Below, one piece after another: positions 45,048 to 54,528 of a stretch of 64,000 bases of DNA; the stretch's first letter is position 1; the number at the start of each line of letters is the position of its first letter. The notes beneath the pieces are model-generated. The model did not search any database. It saw only the letters and a program-made list of their open reading frames with translations, and was not told where the DNA came from. The position numbers and the translations under genes are program-made. The stretch is from Candidatus Polarisedimenticolia bacterium (GTDB taxonomy: Bacteria > Acidobacteriota > Polarisedimenticolia > Gp22-AA2). The stretch covers positions 1 to 64,000 of the forward strand of contig DASYUH010000032.1 of assembly GCA_036001465.1 (NCBI GenBank). The letters are read 5' to 3'.

Positions 45048-45941
45048 TCAGTTCCGCGGTGCTCCGTCGACGGCCCCCTCGGTCGCTTTCTGGAGCCGCT
45101 GGATCACCTCGTCGTAGTAGGGACGATCCTTGAGGCTGGCGTACTCCCCCGGGAAGCAGATCGTGATCAGATCGGCGGACTGGGCGGTGAAGGCGCTCAG
45201 CGTGACGGCGCAGCGGAGTCCGTTCGCGAGGCGCGTGTTGTCGATCATCGGGAAGTCGAAGTAGCCGACATCGAAGACCGCGCGGGTGTCGGTCCGATCC
45301 GCGGAGGTTTCGGGGGACTGGACCTCCAGGCGCAGGCGGAGCTGCTGCTGGCGTCGATCGACGTCGAGCACGCGCAGGCTCACGTCGCAGCGCCGGCCCT
45401 CGACGTCGATCGACTCGCCGTCCAGGGGCACGCCGAAGCGCCCGGTCTTGTCGTACTCCTCGAGCAGGAGCGTCCGACGGAAGCTCTGGCCGTGGCCCTC
45501 CAGGGCGAACAGCTGCTTCGCGGTGATTTCGCCGGCCACCCGGTTGATGCGCTTCAGGTACGTGTCGCGGTCCGGATGGTTCGAGACGGCCAGGCGGCGC
45601 TGCAGGTCGAGGAAGAGCGGCTTGAGGTTGAGTGAGTCGTGGAAGTTGACCGCCAGCAGCTCGAGGTTCAGCACGCGCGAGTCCAGATCGCCCGGCCGCG
45701 GCTGCAGGAACGGCTGGATGATGGACACGAACATGTCCTTGCGCAGGCTGCTCTCCGCCTCTTCGCGCCGGCTCATCAGCTCGGAATACAGGCGGGCGTT
45801 GGTGTCGGCCGTCTGCCGGCGCTCCAGGACCTGCGATCCCATGACGCCGACCGTCGCGACGGCCAGGGCGGTCAGCAGGCCACCGAGCGGCTGCAGGACG
45901 ACGGCCACCTTGTCCCAGAAATCCTTCGGTCCGGTGGGCAT
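45048..45941 (-). CDS. Membrane-anchored protein of unknown function
   Basis: This 297-residue protein has one N-terminal helix (LGGLLTALAVATVGVMGSQVL), a coiled-coil stretch (ARLYSELMSRREEAESSLRK) and a soluble β-rich C-terminal domain. No enzyme motif is recognised. It is followed on its upstream side (17 bp gap) by a small secreted protein gene on the same strand, so the two may be co-transcribed. Confidence 0.65.
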   Translation of the reverse strand: MPTGPKDFWDKVAVVLQPLGGLLTALAVATVGVMGSQVLERRQTADTNARLYSELMSRREEAESSLRKDMFVSIIQPFLQPRPGDLDSRVLNLELLAVNFHDSLNLKPLFLDLQRRLAVSNHPDRDTYLKRINRVAGEITAKQLFALEGHGQSFRRTLLLEEYDKTGRFGVPLDGESIDVEGRRCDVSLRVLDVDRRQQQLRLRLEVQSPETSADRTDTRAVFDVGYFDFPMIDNTRLANGLRCAVTLSAFTAQSADLITICFPGEYASLKDRPYYDEVIQRLQKATEGAVDGAPRN

Positions 45942-45958
45942 GCGGGAGGCTCCGCCGC

Positions 45959-46306
45959 CTACCTGCGCCGGGCGGCGAGCTTGCCGTCCTTCATCTCGAG
46001 AGCGATGTCGTACTGCACCGCATCCTCATTCGAGATCATGTCGAGGGTCGCGGAGGCCCCCTTGTAGGTGACGATGAGCGAGCACGCTCCCAACTCTCCC
46101 ACGATGAAATGGTAGCGACCGGCCTTGTCGGTGGGCTCCGCCGGGTAGGCCCTCTCGCCGCATTTCGCGGCGACCGTGGCGGCGGCGCCGACCGAGGCGC
46201 CTCCCATCGTGACCTTGCCGTACACCTCGCCGGCGAAGGCGGGAGCCGATCCCGCCACGATCAGCGCGCCGACGACGGCCAATCGAAACAGGGGTGATCG
46301 TGTCAC
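45959..46306 (-). CDS. Small secreted protein with carboxypeptidase-regulatory-like fold
   Basis: This 115-residue protein has a signal peptide (LAVVGALIVAGSAPAFA). The β-sandwich reads VYGKVTMGGASVGAAATV, DKAGRYHFIVGELGACSLIV and TLDMISNEDAVQYDIAL, like a single transthyretin/carboxypeptidase-regulatory domain. Two Cys could pair. It is probably periplasmic; the function is unknown. Confidence 0.65.
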   Translation of the reverse strand: MTRSPLFRLAVVGALIVAGSAPAFAGEVYGKVTMGGASVGAAATVAAKCGERAYPAEPTDKAGRYHFIVGELGACSLIVTYKGASATLDMISNEDAVQYDIALEMKDGKLAARRR

Positions 46307-46533
46307 TGTGGCACCTCCCTCGGCGGCCGGCGCATCCAGCGGATGCTGGGGGTGTGCAGGACGACCGACCCTTCCGTGTCGAGGCCAAGGAGGTTACCGC
46401 AAATGTCGATGGATCGCTACATGGCCACCCCCGTGGACGGTGCGGACGGATGAGCCGTTTCGCTTGACACTCCTTCCTCGCCTGCGCGAAGATGGGTACC
46501 TAGCGCCTTCACAATCGACTTCAAGGCAGGCAC

Positions 46534-49512
46534 ATGCTGAGCGCGCCCCCCCGGCATGCGGTAGATTTCCCTCTCGCCGCCATCCCCCTCGTCGTCCTGA
46601 TGCTGCTTCCTTTCTGCGCGGGCGACGCCGCCGCTCAGGAAACGCCCTCGCTCCAGGTCGCCCTCAACGAGATCGCCTGGATGGGCACGACCACGAGCGC
46701 GACGGACGAGTGGATCGAGCTCGTCAACAACACATCGGCCGCCATCAGCCTCGCCGGATGGACCCTGACGGCGGCCGACGGGACGCCCAGCATCGTCCTG
46801 GCCGGCAGCATCCCGGCGGGGGGTCACTTCCTCCTCGAGCGCACGGACGACAACACGGTGCCGGGCATCGCGGCCGACCAGATCTTCACCGGCGCTCTGG
46901 AGAACACCGGTGAGATCCTCTCCTTGAGGGACGCCACCGGTGGGCTTCAGGATTTCGTCAATGCCTGGCATGCCGGGAACAGCACGACGCGCCAGACGAT
47001 GCAGCGTGTCGACCCGCTCCAGCCCGGCGACCTCGCTTCCAACTGGACGAACGGGCCCGTCGACGGCACGCCGATGAACTCCGGCGGCTCGGGGGGCGTC
47101 TGCGACCCTCCGACCCGGAGAGTGGACTGCCGGCCGGGACCGCCGTTCCAGCTTCGCGTCGGCGGACCGGTGGCGATCAACGAGCTCATGATCAACCCCG
47201 CGGCCGTCCTCGATGCGTCGGGCGAATACGTGGAGATCTACAACTCCGGCCCGAGCCCCGTCGACCTGCAGGGATGGACGCTGCGCGATGACGGCTCCGA
47301 CTTCTACACCATCCCATCCGGCGCCGCGGTTCTTGTCCAGCCGGGAGGCTTCCTCGTCATCGCGGCGCAGGCCGACGCGGCGCACAACGGCGGATTCACG
47401 GCGGATCTCGCGTGGAGCGGTTTCAACCTGTCGAACAGCGGCGATGAAGTCGTCCTGGTGGACCGAACCGGAGTCGAGCAGGATCGCATCGGGTACACCG
47501 GGTCCCCCTTCACGGACGGCTCGGGAGGATCGCTCGAGAGAGTCAGTCCCCGGCTCCCCACCTCGGATCCGCTCTCCTGGGAGGTCGCCCGATCGAGCTT
47601 CGGTCTGGGGGATCGGGGCACGCCGGGACGCGTCAATGCGCTCCAGTCGAGGCGATACGTGCTCCGTGGCACGCTGGTGACCATGGACGAGACGCTCCCC
47701 GAGGCGGACCAGGTCTTCCCGGGCACCCTCTACCTCCAGGGGAACCGGATTCTGGATCTCCTCGCCGAGGGAGAGCCGTTGCCGGCGGACGCGGCGGGGG
47801 CCCCGATCATCGCGACGGGGGCGCTCATCTTTCCCGGCCTGATGAACATCCACGACCACATCACGTTCAACACGACCCCCGCCTGGGATGTCCCGTCCCT
47901 GATGCAGGACGTCTCCGACTGGACGTCCCTGGACGGATACCGCCAGAACGTGCGGTATCCGCACGACCTCCTGACGGAGGCGAATTACTACGACCTCCTG
48001 CCCGAGGTCGGGAAGTACGCCGAGGTCAAGGCGCTGGCGGCCGGGACCACGACGGAGCAGGGGAGCTTTCCGCTCTCGGCCGGTTTCAGCGGGCATCTGG
48101 CACGCAACGTCGATGTCGCGAATTTCGGCGTCGATCGCATCCGGCAGCGGTCCCTCTCCATACTGGATTCGACGTTCCAGACCTCGGAGGCGCCCGCTCT
48201 CGTCGCGGACATGGAAGCGGGCGGCGTCGACGTCTGGCTGGTGCATCTCGGCGAAGGCACCGCCGAGGACGCCGTGCTGGAGTTTCCGGTGCTGAAGAAC
48301 GCCTGCCTGCTGCGCTCGGAGACGGTGATCATCCACGGCTCGGCGCTCGCCCCGTCGGAGCTCGACGACCTCGCCGCGGCCGGCGCCAAGCTGGTGATCG
48401 CGCCGACCAGCAACTACCTGTACTACGGCGCCACCGCCGACGTGCCGGGGGCCGTGCAGCGAGGCATCCCGGTCTCTCTCAGCACCGACTGGAGCCCCGC
48501 GGGGGACAAAAACCTCCTGGCCTCGCTGAAAAGCCTCGCGCTGATCAACGAGACCGTGTGGGCCGGTGCCCTGACCGACCGCGACATGGTCGACATGGTC
48601 ACCACGAACCCGGCGCGCGCCCTCAACTGGTGCCGCCAGGTCGGCAGCCTGCGCGCGGGGATGGTCGCGGATATCGCCATCATCGCCGGCGATCCGGCCC
48701 GGGCATTCCGCGCGCCGATCGAGGCCACCGAGGAGGACATCCTGCTGACCGTGGTCGACGGAGATCCCCTCTACGGCCGGCCGGACTGGATGGCGCAGCT
48801 CAAGCCCGGCGACTACGAGACCGTCGGGAGCCTCTGCGGCTTCCAGGCCGCGCTCGACGTGACCGATCCGGGTGTGCCGGGCGGCTCCGAGCTGTTCTCC
48901 GACATCCGGGGCCTGCTCGCGGCGGCGTCGGCCTCCGACTTCCAGCACATGAAGGCGAATTTTCAGGACCCCGCCGTGGCCGGGATGACCGATGCGGAGT
49001 TCCAGGCCTATCTCGACGCCCGCTTCCCGCTGGGGATCATCCCGCGACCGCTCGATCCGCTCTGGATCATCGACGATGCGGACTACTTCGACGGCCTGAG
49101 GAATCCATCGAACGTCAGCGCGCTCGACCCCGCCGCCACACTGGACATCTCGGCCTGGTGGGATGTCGACGGCGATGCGGCGCTCAATGCCTGTGACAAT
49201 TGCCCCGACCTCGCCAACCCGGGCCAGGGGCCGGTGGTGTTCGGAGGGAGCATCCTCGCCACGGACGCGGCCACGTTCTCGTGGAGCGTGCCGACCGACG
49301 TGAAGTTCGTGCGGGGTGATCTGGGCTCGGTCTCGGGCTATCCGGTCGACCGGGTGGGAGAGCTCTCCCACGCGACGTCCCTGACGGACGCGACCTCGCC
49401 CGCTGCCGGCTCCGGCTTCTACTATCTGGTCCGACCCGGGGGGACCTGCCTCGTGGGGAGCTGGCAGACCATCTTGGGGGCCGAGCCCGGCCGGGATGCC
49501 GTTCTGCCGTGA
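46534..49512 (+). CDS. Secreted lamin-tail/amidohydrolase fusion protein
   Basis: This 992-residue protein has a signal peptide, then two lamin-tail (LTD) domains: VALNEIAWMGTTTSATDEW with WIELVNN, and VAINELMINPAAVLDASGEY with VEIYNSG. An amidohydrolase of the deaminase class follows (LIFPGLMNIHDHITFN with metal HxH, a metal-His region at ETVIIHGSAL, and LSTDWSPAGDKNLLASLK). A dockerin-like DGDAALNACDNCPDLAN segment and the FN3-like C-terminal domain seen in two other window proteins end it. An exported deaminase-type amidohydrolase tethered by LTDs is unusual. The substrate is unknown. A TTGACA lies about 70 bp upstream. Confidence 0.82.
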   Translation: MLSAPPRHAVDFPLAAIPLVVLMLLPFCAGDAAAQETPSLQVALNEIAWMGTTTSATDEWIELVNNTSAAISLAGWTLTAADGTPSIVLAGSIPAGGHFLLERTDDNTVPGIAADQIFTGALENTGEILSLRDATGGLQDFVNAWHAGNSTTRQTMQRVDPLQPGDLASNWTNGPVDGTPMNSGGSGGVCDPPTRRVDCRPGPPFQLRVGGPVAINELMINPAAVLDASGEYVEIYNSGPSPVDLQGWTLRDDGSDFYTIPSGAAVLVQPGGFLVIAAQADAAHNGGFTADLAWSGFNLSNSGDEVVLVDRTGVEQDRIGYTGSPFTDGSGGSLERVSPRLPTSDPLSWEVARSSFGLGDRGTPGRVNALQSRRYVLRGTLVTMDETLPEADQVFPGTLYLQGNRILDLLAEGEPLPADAAGAPIIATGALIFPGLMNIHDHITFNTTPAWDVPSLMQDVSDWTSLDGYRQNVRYPHDLLTEANYYDLLPEVGKYAEVKALAAGTTTEQGSFPLSAGFSGHLARNVDVANFGVDRIRQRSLSILDSTFQTSEAPALVADMEAGGVDVWLVHLGEGTAEDAVLEFPVLKNACLLRSETVIIHGSALAPSELDDLAAAGAKLVIAPTSNYLYYGATADVPGAVQRGIPVSLSTDWSPAGDKNLLASLKSLALINETVWAGALTDRDMVDMVTTNPARALNWCRQVGSLRAGMVADIAIIAGDPARAFRAPIEATEEDILLTVVDGDPLYGRPDWMAQLKPGDYETVGSLCGFQAALDVTDPGVPGGSELFSDIRGLLAAASASDFQHMKANFQDPAVAGMTDAEFQAYLDARFPLGIIPRPLDPLWIIDDADYFDGLRNPSNVSALDPAATLDISAWWDVDGDAALNACDNCPDLANPGQGPVVFGGSILATDAATFSWSVPTDVKFVRGDLGSVSGYPVDRVGELSHATSLTDATSPAAGSGFYYLVRPGGTCLVGSWQTILGAEPGRDAVLP

Positions 49513-49518
49513 ATCCTG

Positions 49519-49899
49519 TCAGCGGGACGAATAGATGATCGGCATCTCTCGCGCCGAGCGGGACGACGCGAACTCACCGTCCGCCGGGGCATCCGATTCG
49601 CTGACGGCCTTGCAGGCGAAGATCCTCAGGGTGGTCGGCAGCGGCACGACGGGGCCGAGCTTGCGCAGGATGCTCAGGATGTTGCGGCGGATGTCATCGA
49701 CCTGATCGGTGCCCAGGGCATCGTGGATGACCTTCCCCACGTAGAGGTCCTCGCCGATCCGGCAGAGCCGCAGGAAGGTCGAATCATCGCTGGAGACGTA
49801 TTTCTGGTCGGCAACGCCCAGGGTCTCGAGCAGCCTGCGCATCCCGCTGGAGGCCTTGAATCCGATGAAGATCGGCTCGTCGATCAGAAGTTCCAGCAT
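49519..49899 (-). CDS. Conserved-looking small protein of unknown function
   Basis: This 126-residue soluble protein starts at ATG 49899 (GAAGGGAC upstream): MLELLIDEPIFIGF, a helical middle (DDIRRNILSILRKLGPVVP) and a disordered tail. No family is recognised. It is convergent with the LTD/amidohydrolase gene, only 6 bp from its stop. Confidence 0.5.
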   Translation of the reverse strand: MLELLIDEPIFIGFKASSGMRRLLETLGVADQKYVSSDDSTFLRLCRIGEDLYVGKVIHDALGTDQVDDIRRNILSILRKLGPVVPLPTTLRIFACKAVSESDAPADGEFASSRSAREMPIIYSSR

Positions 49900-50036
49900 G
49901 AGAATGTCCCTTCGGCCGCCCGAACCCCAAGTGCAGCGGCGACTGACACAGGTCGTTCGTTGTATGGGCTGTAATCGTTCCCATTCACGATAGTCTGCCA
50001 GACCGCGACAAGTCAAGCCAATTCGGGAGAGTTCCC

Positions 50037-50336
50037 TTACTTCCCCTTGAGCACGAGGGTCCAGGAGCCGGTCTTCCCGAAGTTGTCGGACACCAGGATC
50101 CCCTCGCCGCCGGCAACATAAACGTACTTTCCATCGGCGCTGCAGGCGACCGCGGCATCGCCGGTCTCGGACGCCCAGCGAAGCTTGTCCTTGAAGTCGG
50201 CCTGCGCCTTCTGGGCGTACAGGCCGCTGCCGAAAAACGCCTGGGCGCTCAGGATGACCGCCGCCGTGACGGCGACGGCGAGGAACCAGCGCCGGATGGA
50301 CCAGCGCGCGATCGGACTGGCTGCATTCTGATGCAT
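50037..50336 (-). CDS. Small exported or membrane-anchored protein
   Basis: This ~99-residue protein starts at ATG 50336 with GGAGGG upstream. A hydrophobic segment (FLAVAVTAAVILSAQAFFG) is followed by ~55 residues with a single propeller-like unit (GKYVYVAGGEGILVSDNFG). It could be a truncated β-propeller blade or a small periplasmic protein. The function is unknown. Confidence 0.55.
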   Translation of the reverse strand: MHQNAASPIARWSIRRWFLAVAVTAAVILSAQAFFGSGLYAQKAQADFKDKLRWASETGDAAVACSADGKYVYVAGGEGILVSDNFGKTGSWTLVLKGK

Positions 50337-50633
50337 CGTACCCTCCATCGTGACTCTCGATTCGACTCGCCACTCGGCGGCCGCACCGTGCGGCCCCCTT
50401 CAAGATAGGTTTTCTGCGGTGGACAGTCCAGACGAGGAGCCCCGGGAATTCACAGCTTCAGTTCAACCCTCCTCGACCAGCCTTAGTCAAGGCCCAAGCT
50501 TCGCGAGCCCACAGTGCTTGCGGACGCTCTCCGACGTGGCCCGTTTCGTGGCTCCCATGAGAGGTGAGCGCAGAGATCCGAGTGCAGGCCGGCTGGGGCG
50601 GTTCACCCGGCAAGACGACGAGGGCGTGTGAGC
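50337..50633. other. Non-coding stretch of about 300 bp
   Basis: No gene is supported on either strand. The AT-richest part is near 50400-50420. It probably holds the promoter of the gene at 50336 and the 3' region of the alcohol dehydrogenase gene. No clear hairpin terminator is seen. Confidence 0.4.
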
Positions 50634-51647
50634 TTAACCTTGCGCCGTTTCCAGGACGGCCCGGAAGCGCACCGTTCCCCTGGTCATCGCGTCGAGGGCG
50701 CGGCCGGCGTCCTTCAGCGGGAATTTTTCGATCATCGGGCGGACGCCGCGCTTCACCGCGAACGCCATGGCGTCGGTCGAGTCGGACGCCGTCCCGGAGG
50801 ACCAGCCCTGGATCCGGGCGTCGCGGGAGAGCAGGTCGATCACGCCGACCTGGATCGGCTCGAACGGCGCCGCGACGATCAGGAGGCACCCTTCGAGGCC
50901 GAGACCGGGCACGAGCGCCGAGATCGATCCGGCGTGCGGCGCGGTGGCGAGGATCACCCTGGCCCCGCCGAGCTTCGCCATCGTGGCGGCGAAGTCCGGC
51001 CGGGTCGAGTCCACGTAGTGATGGGCGCCCAGCTTGCGGGCGAACTCTTCCTTGCCGGTCCCCCGGGAGATGGCCACCACCTCGAAGCCCATGGCGCGGG
51101 CGTACTGCAGGCCCAGATGGCCGAGGCCGCCGAGGCCGTGGACGGCGACGAGGTCGCCCGGTCTCGCGCCTGAATGGCGCAGCGCGTTGAAGGTCGTCAC
51201 GCCGGCGCAGAGGAGCGGGGCGGCCTCGGCGAAGTCCAGCCCCTCGGGGATTCGCGCCAAGGCGACTTCGGGCGCGAGGAGATGGTCCTGATAGCCACCG
51301 TCGAAGGAGATTCCCGTGATCCGCGCGTTCCTGCAGTGGATGAACCGCCCGGTCAGGCAGACGTCGCAGGTTCCGTCGTGCCCTCCGTGCCAGCCCAGCC
51401 CGACCCGGTCACCGACGCGGAACCGCTCGGCGCCCGCGCCCAGGGCGTCCACCACGCCGGCCACCTCGTGGCCCGGGACGCGCGGCAGCTGAAGGCCGGG
51501 CCAGAGACCGTGGGTGACCAGTTGATCGCTGTGGCACACGCCGCAGGCACGGACCCTGATGCGGACCTGACCCCGCCCTGGATCGGGCCGGCCGCGCTCC
51601 TCGAGGAGAAGCGGCGATTGCGGAGTGCGAACGACCATCGCCTGCAT
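50634..51647 (-). CDS. Zinc-dependent alcohol dehydrogenase (MDR family)
   Basis: This 337-residue protein has the catalytic zinc motif CGVCHSDQLVTHG, GHEVAGVVDALG, a structural-zinc lobe with only three Cys (TCDVCLTGRFIHC) and the Rossmann motif GLGGLGHLGLQYA. It oxidises or reduces alcohols/aldehydes with NAD(P). The sequence resembles the AdhA/YahK-type alcohol dehydrogenases. The substrate cannot be told. The gene stands alone on the minus strand. Confidence 0.92.
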   Translation of the reverse strand: MQAMVVRTPQSPLLLEERGRPDPGRGQVRIRVRACGVCHSDQLVTHGLWPGLQLPRVPGHEVAGVVDALGAGAERFRVGDRVGLGWHGGHDGTCDVCLTGRFIHCRNARITGISFDGGYQDHLLAPEVALARIPEGLDFAEAAPLLCAGVTTFNALRHSGARPGDLVAVHGLGGLGHLGLQYARAMGFEVVAISRGTGKEEFARKLGAHHYVDSTRPDFAATMAKLGGARVILATAPHAGSISALVPGLGLEGCLLIVAAPFEPIQVGVIDLLSRDARIQGWSSGTASDSTDAMAFAVKRGVRPMIEKFPLKDAGRALDAMTRGTVRFRAVLETAQG

Positions 51648-51686
51648 GCGAGTGGCGCCGGGAAAGGCTTCTCGGTCTTCCTTTAT

Positions 51687-51890
51687 TTATTCCGGGAAAT
51701 CGTCATCCTGCCGCGGCTGGGGGCCGGGTCGGATGCCGGCAATGTCCGGATCTTCGCCCGGGGCCAGCGGAGTGTCTTCCGGACGCTCCTGCTTCTTCTG
51801 GAGGCGGCGGGCCGCCTTGTCCTGTTGTTTCTGCTGCCGCGCTATTTCCTTCTGACGTTTCTTGAAGGTCGAACGGGTTCGTCTCGCCAA
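51687..51890 (-). CDS. Small basic coiled-coil protein
   Basis: This 67-residue protein is Lys/Arg/Gln-rich (RQKEIARQQKQQDKAARRLQ) with an acidic C-terminus. Small proteins of this kind are common and unstudied. It follows the RNA-binding protein gene by 16 bp, making a cspA-RRM-basic protein cluster, so a role with RNA or ribosomes is possible. Confidence 0.65.
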   Translation of the reverse strand: MARRTRSTFKKRQKEIARQQKQQDKAARRLQKKQERPEDTPLAPGEDPDIAGIRPGPQPRQDDDFPE

Positions 51891-51906
51891 GATTCGATCC
51901 CCTCTT

Positions 51907-52284
51907 TCACAGGCTGCGCTTTCTCGCTCTCAGGCCGCGCCGGCTGCCCCCATCCTTCCGGAAGCGTGGGCCCGCCGGCGGCGCGTTGTCCCCGAAGGAG
52001 CGCGGACCACCGGGAAGCCGGGGGCCCCTGCTCTCGGATCGTTCGCGCGCCTCGTTGACGCTGATCGCGCGGCCCTTGAGGTCCCGGCCGTTGAGCTCGG
52101 CGATCGCGCGCTTGGCCTCTTCGTCCGAGCTCATTTCGACGAAGCCGAAGCCGCGCGACCGGCCCGTGAGGCGGTCCTTGATCACCGAGGCCGTCACACA
52201 GGTGCCGGCGTTCGCGAACGCTTCTTTGAGATCCTCGTCCGATGTCTCGAAGGAGAGATTCCCGACAAAGAGTTTCAGGGCCAT
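51907..52284 (-). CDS. RRM-type RNA-binding protein
   Basis: This 125-residue protein has one RNA recognition motif: RNP2 in LFVGNLSF and RNP1 in SRGFGFVEM, followed by an Arg/Gly/Ser tail (FRKDGGSRRGLRARKRSL). It belongs to the cold-induced Rbp class of bacteria. It starts 7 bp after the cold-shock gene on the same transcript. Confidence 0.92.
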   Translation of the reverse strand: MALKLFVGNLSFETSDEDLKEAFANAGTCVTASVIKDRLTGRSRGFGFVEMSSDEEAKRAIAELNGRDLKGRAISVNEARERSESRGPRLPGGPRSFGDNAPPAGPRFRKDGGSRRGLRARKRSL

Positions 52285-52291
52285 GTCGGAA

Positions 52292-52495
52292 CTAGACGGG
52301 GCGGACGTTGGCCGCGGCCGGACCCTTCTGCCCCTGGGTGATGTCGAACTCCACGGCCTGCCCCTCGGAGAGGCTCTTGAATCCGGGCATCGAGATTGCG
52401 GAATGGTGGACGAAGACGTCCTTGGAGCCGTCGTCCGGAGTGATGAAGCCAAAGCCTTTCGCGTCGTTGAACCACTTCACCTTGCCTCTTGCCAT
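52292..52495 (-). CDS. Cold-shock protein (CspA family)
   Basis: This 67-residue protein is a complete cold-shock domain: [19 protein letters not shown] (RNP1) and DVFVHHSAI (RNP2). It is a single-strand nucleic-acid chaperone. Its upstream region (52496-52742) is long enough for a structured 5' leader and the divergent radical SAM promoter. Confidence 0.95.
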   Translation of the reverse strand: MARGKVKWFNDAKGFGFITPDDGSKDVFVHHSAISMPGFKSLSEGQAVEFDITQGQKGPAAANVRPV

Positions 52496-52742
52496 GTGCT
52501 TTCTCCTCTACTTTGTGGATGGGAACCAATCGTCTGCGAAGCACCCTGCGGCACGTCGTGACTGGGTTGCGGAAACATGGATTCTGGGCGTGCGGAGCGA
52601 TCCTACTCTCCCCTCCTTCCCGCGTCAATGAGAAAAGATTGGAGGCTCGACCCTGTTGCTTTCGACCACGCCACGCGATACAGTTTCGCTGTTCGCGTGA
52701 TTCCCGGCTTTTCTCCGCACGGCAACCTCGAGGCGGTCACGC

Positions 52743-54479
52743 ATGTCGACGATCGGCAACCTCATCTGCCTCACGCCGCGCGATTCCTACGTCGTCGACG
52801 AGCCGATCAGAAAAAAAGGACTGCTGGGCCGGCTCGAGCGATCGATCGGCCCGTTCGTGCGGAGCCCCGGCATCGGCTTTCCCTACCTGATCGGGTTCCT
52901 GCGCAAGAACGGCTCCCTTCCGCCCTCCACGCGGATCGTGGTGCAGCACGACAAGATTGAAGGTCCGACATCGTTCGAGGAGATCCTGCGGGACAAGGTG
53001 GATCTGAAGCGCGGCGATCACGACGTCCTGTTCGTCACGGCCTACACGAACTCGGCGCGCGAGGCGTACCGGCGGGCGCGCGAGGCGCGGGCCGCCTACG
53101 CCCTCGCAGGCAAGCGCCTCACGGTCGTCTTCGGCGGACCCCACGCCTCGGCGCTGCCCGACGAAGGGACGCGACGCGGGCACGTCGACGTCGCCGTCAC
53201 CGGCGAGGGGGAATGGGCCGCCTCCGTCCTCCTCAAGGACATCCAGGAGGACCGGCCCGTGCAGCCGGTGTACCGCGCAGCCTTCGACCGCATCCGCGAG
53301 CGCGGGACGCTCGCCCTCGACATGGGGATCTGGGACACGCTCAGGAACAGGCCGCACCAGATCGTCGCCTCCACGACCTTCGCCCGGGGATGCAAGCTCG
53401 ATTGCCACTTCTGCGCGGTCTTCCTGACCAACGGCCCGACCGTGAGGAACCGCGACGTGGCCGACGTGGCGGACGAGGTCAGGAGCCAGGGCCCGAGGTA
53501 CACGCGGGAGACGATCGACCGGATCGGCCCCGGCCCGTACAACTCGTTCCTCAAGATGCTGGTCAAGACTCCCGTCTTCGGGCGCCATTTCGGCGATCGG
53601 CTGATTTCCCTGATCGGCCCCGGATACAGCGAGAAGTTCTTCTTCTGGGACGACAATCTCTACAACGCCGCCGGATCGTTCCGGGCGCTGTGCGAGGCGA
53701 TCCGCCCTCTCGGGCGGCCGTGGGCGGCGGAGCTGACGATCGACCTCGCGGAGAAGCCGGAGCTCCTCCAGCTCGCCCGCGAGAGCGGCTGCCACGATCT
53801 CTTCCTGGGGATCGAGTCGGTCAGCCAGACCGCCATCGATGGCCTCGACAAGTGGTCCAACGACACCCGGTCGATGCACGAGATGGTCAAGCGCGTGCAC
53901 GATGCCGGGATCAACGTCATGGGGGCGTTCGTCTTCGGGCTGGACGGGGACGACCCTTCGTGCTTCGATCGGACCCTCGAGTTCATCTACCAGACCGGGA
54001 TCGATTTCCTCGTCGCCAACATCATTCAGCCCTACCCCGGTACCGGGACCTTCAAGGACGCGGTCGCCGGAAACGACTTTCTGCCCTGGGCGCATTGCCC
54101 TCCGAGTTCGGACGTGGCCATGGATTACAACTGGCCGCTGTTCGACGGCGCCCACGTCCTGATACGTCCCAAGGGAATGACGGTCGACCAGCTGCAGGAG
54201 GGGTACTACTACTTCCTCCGCGAGGCCTACTCGCTCAAGGGGATCCTCCGTCGCTACCGCGGGCCGTCGTACGAGCTGGTCCAGGCGTCCTCGCACTTCA
54301 TCCGCAATTACATGGTCAGCCGCTACGGCATGAACAAGACGGCGCACGCCATCAAGCGGAAGGGGACCAAGGCCGTCGGGATGGAAGGTGCCGCCGTGGA
54401 CGACTCTCTCTCCCGCGGCAAGCCCGGTTTCGCCCGGCTGCCGCAGGTGGCCGGCGCCCGCCCCGCCGATCCCCTCTGA
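52743..54479 (+). CDS. B12-binding-type radical SAM protein
   Basis: This 578-residue protein has an N-terminal cobalamin-binding-like Rossmann region (VLFVTAYTNSAREAYRRARE, RLTVVFGGPHASALPDEG) and a radical SAM core. The cluster motif is CKLDCHFC; FFFWDDNLY and DLFLGIESVSQTAIDGL are typical of the class. The C-terminal region is specific. It could act on a lipid or other large substrate; hopanoid and oxygen-independent cyclase relatives share this layout. Specificity is unknown. Confidence 0.85.
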   Translation: MSTIGNLICLTPRDSYVVDEPIRKKGLLGRLERSIGPFVRSPGIGFPYLIGFLRKNGSLPPSTRIVVQHDKIEGPTSFEEILRDKVDLKRGDHDVLFVTAYTNSAREAYRRAREARAAYALAGKRLTVVFGGPHASALPDEGTRRGHVDVAVTGEGEWAASVLLKDIQEDRPVQPVYRAAFDRIRERGTLALDMGIWDTLRNRPHQIVASTTFARGCKLDCHFCAVFLTNGPTVRNRDVADVADEVRSQGPRYTRETIDRIGPGPYNSFLKMLVKTPVFGRHFGDRLISLIGPGYSEKFFFWDDNLYNAAGSFRALCEAIRPLGRPWAAELTIDLAEKPELLQLARESGCHDLFLGIESVSQTAIDGLDKWSNDTRSMHEMVKRVHDAGINVMGAFVFGLDGDDPSCFDRTLEFIYQTGIDFLVANIIQPYPGTGTFKDAVAGNDFLPWAHCPPSSDVAMDYNWPLFDGAHVLIRPKGMTVDQLQEGYYYFLREAYSLKGILRRYRGPSYELVQASSHFIRNYMVSRYGMNKTAHAIKRKGTKAVGMEGAAVDDSLSRGKPGFARLPQVAGARPADPL

Positions 54480-54528
54480 ACGCGGAGACGACCGGCCGCC
54501 GCCGGATGCACCCGGTCCCTCCGCAGGC

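Noticed and set aside
50349-50633. Possible transposase or group II intron remnant in the gap
   Set aside because: Translated fragments show no convincing motif and no terminal repeats.
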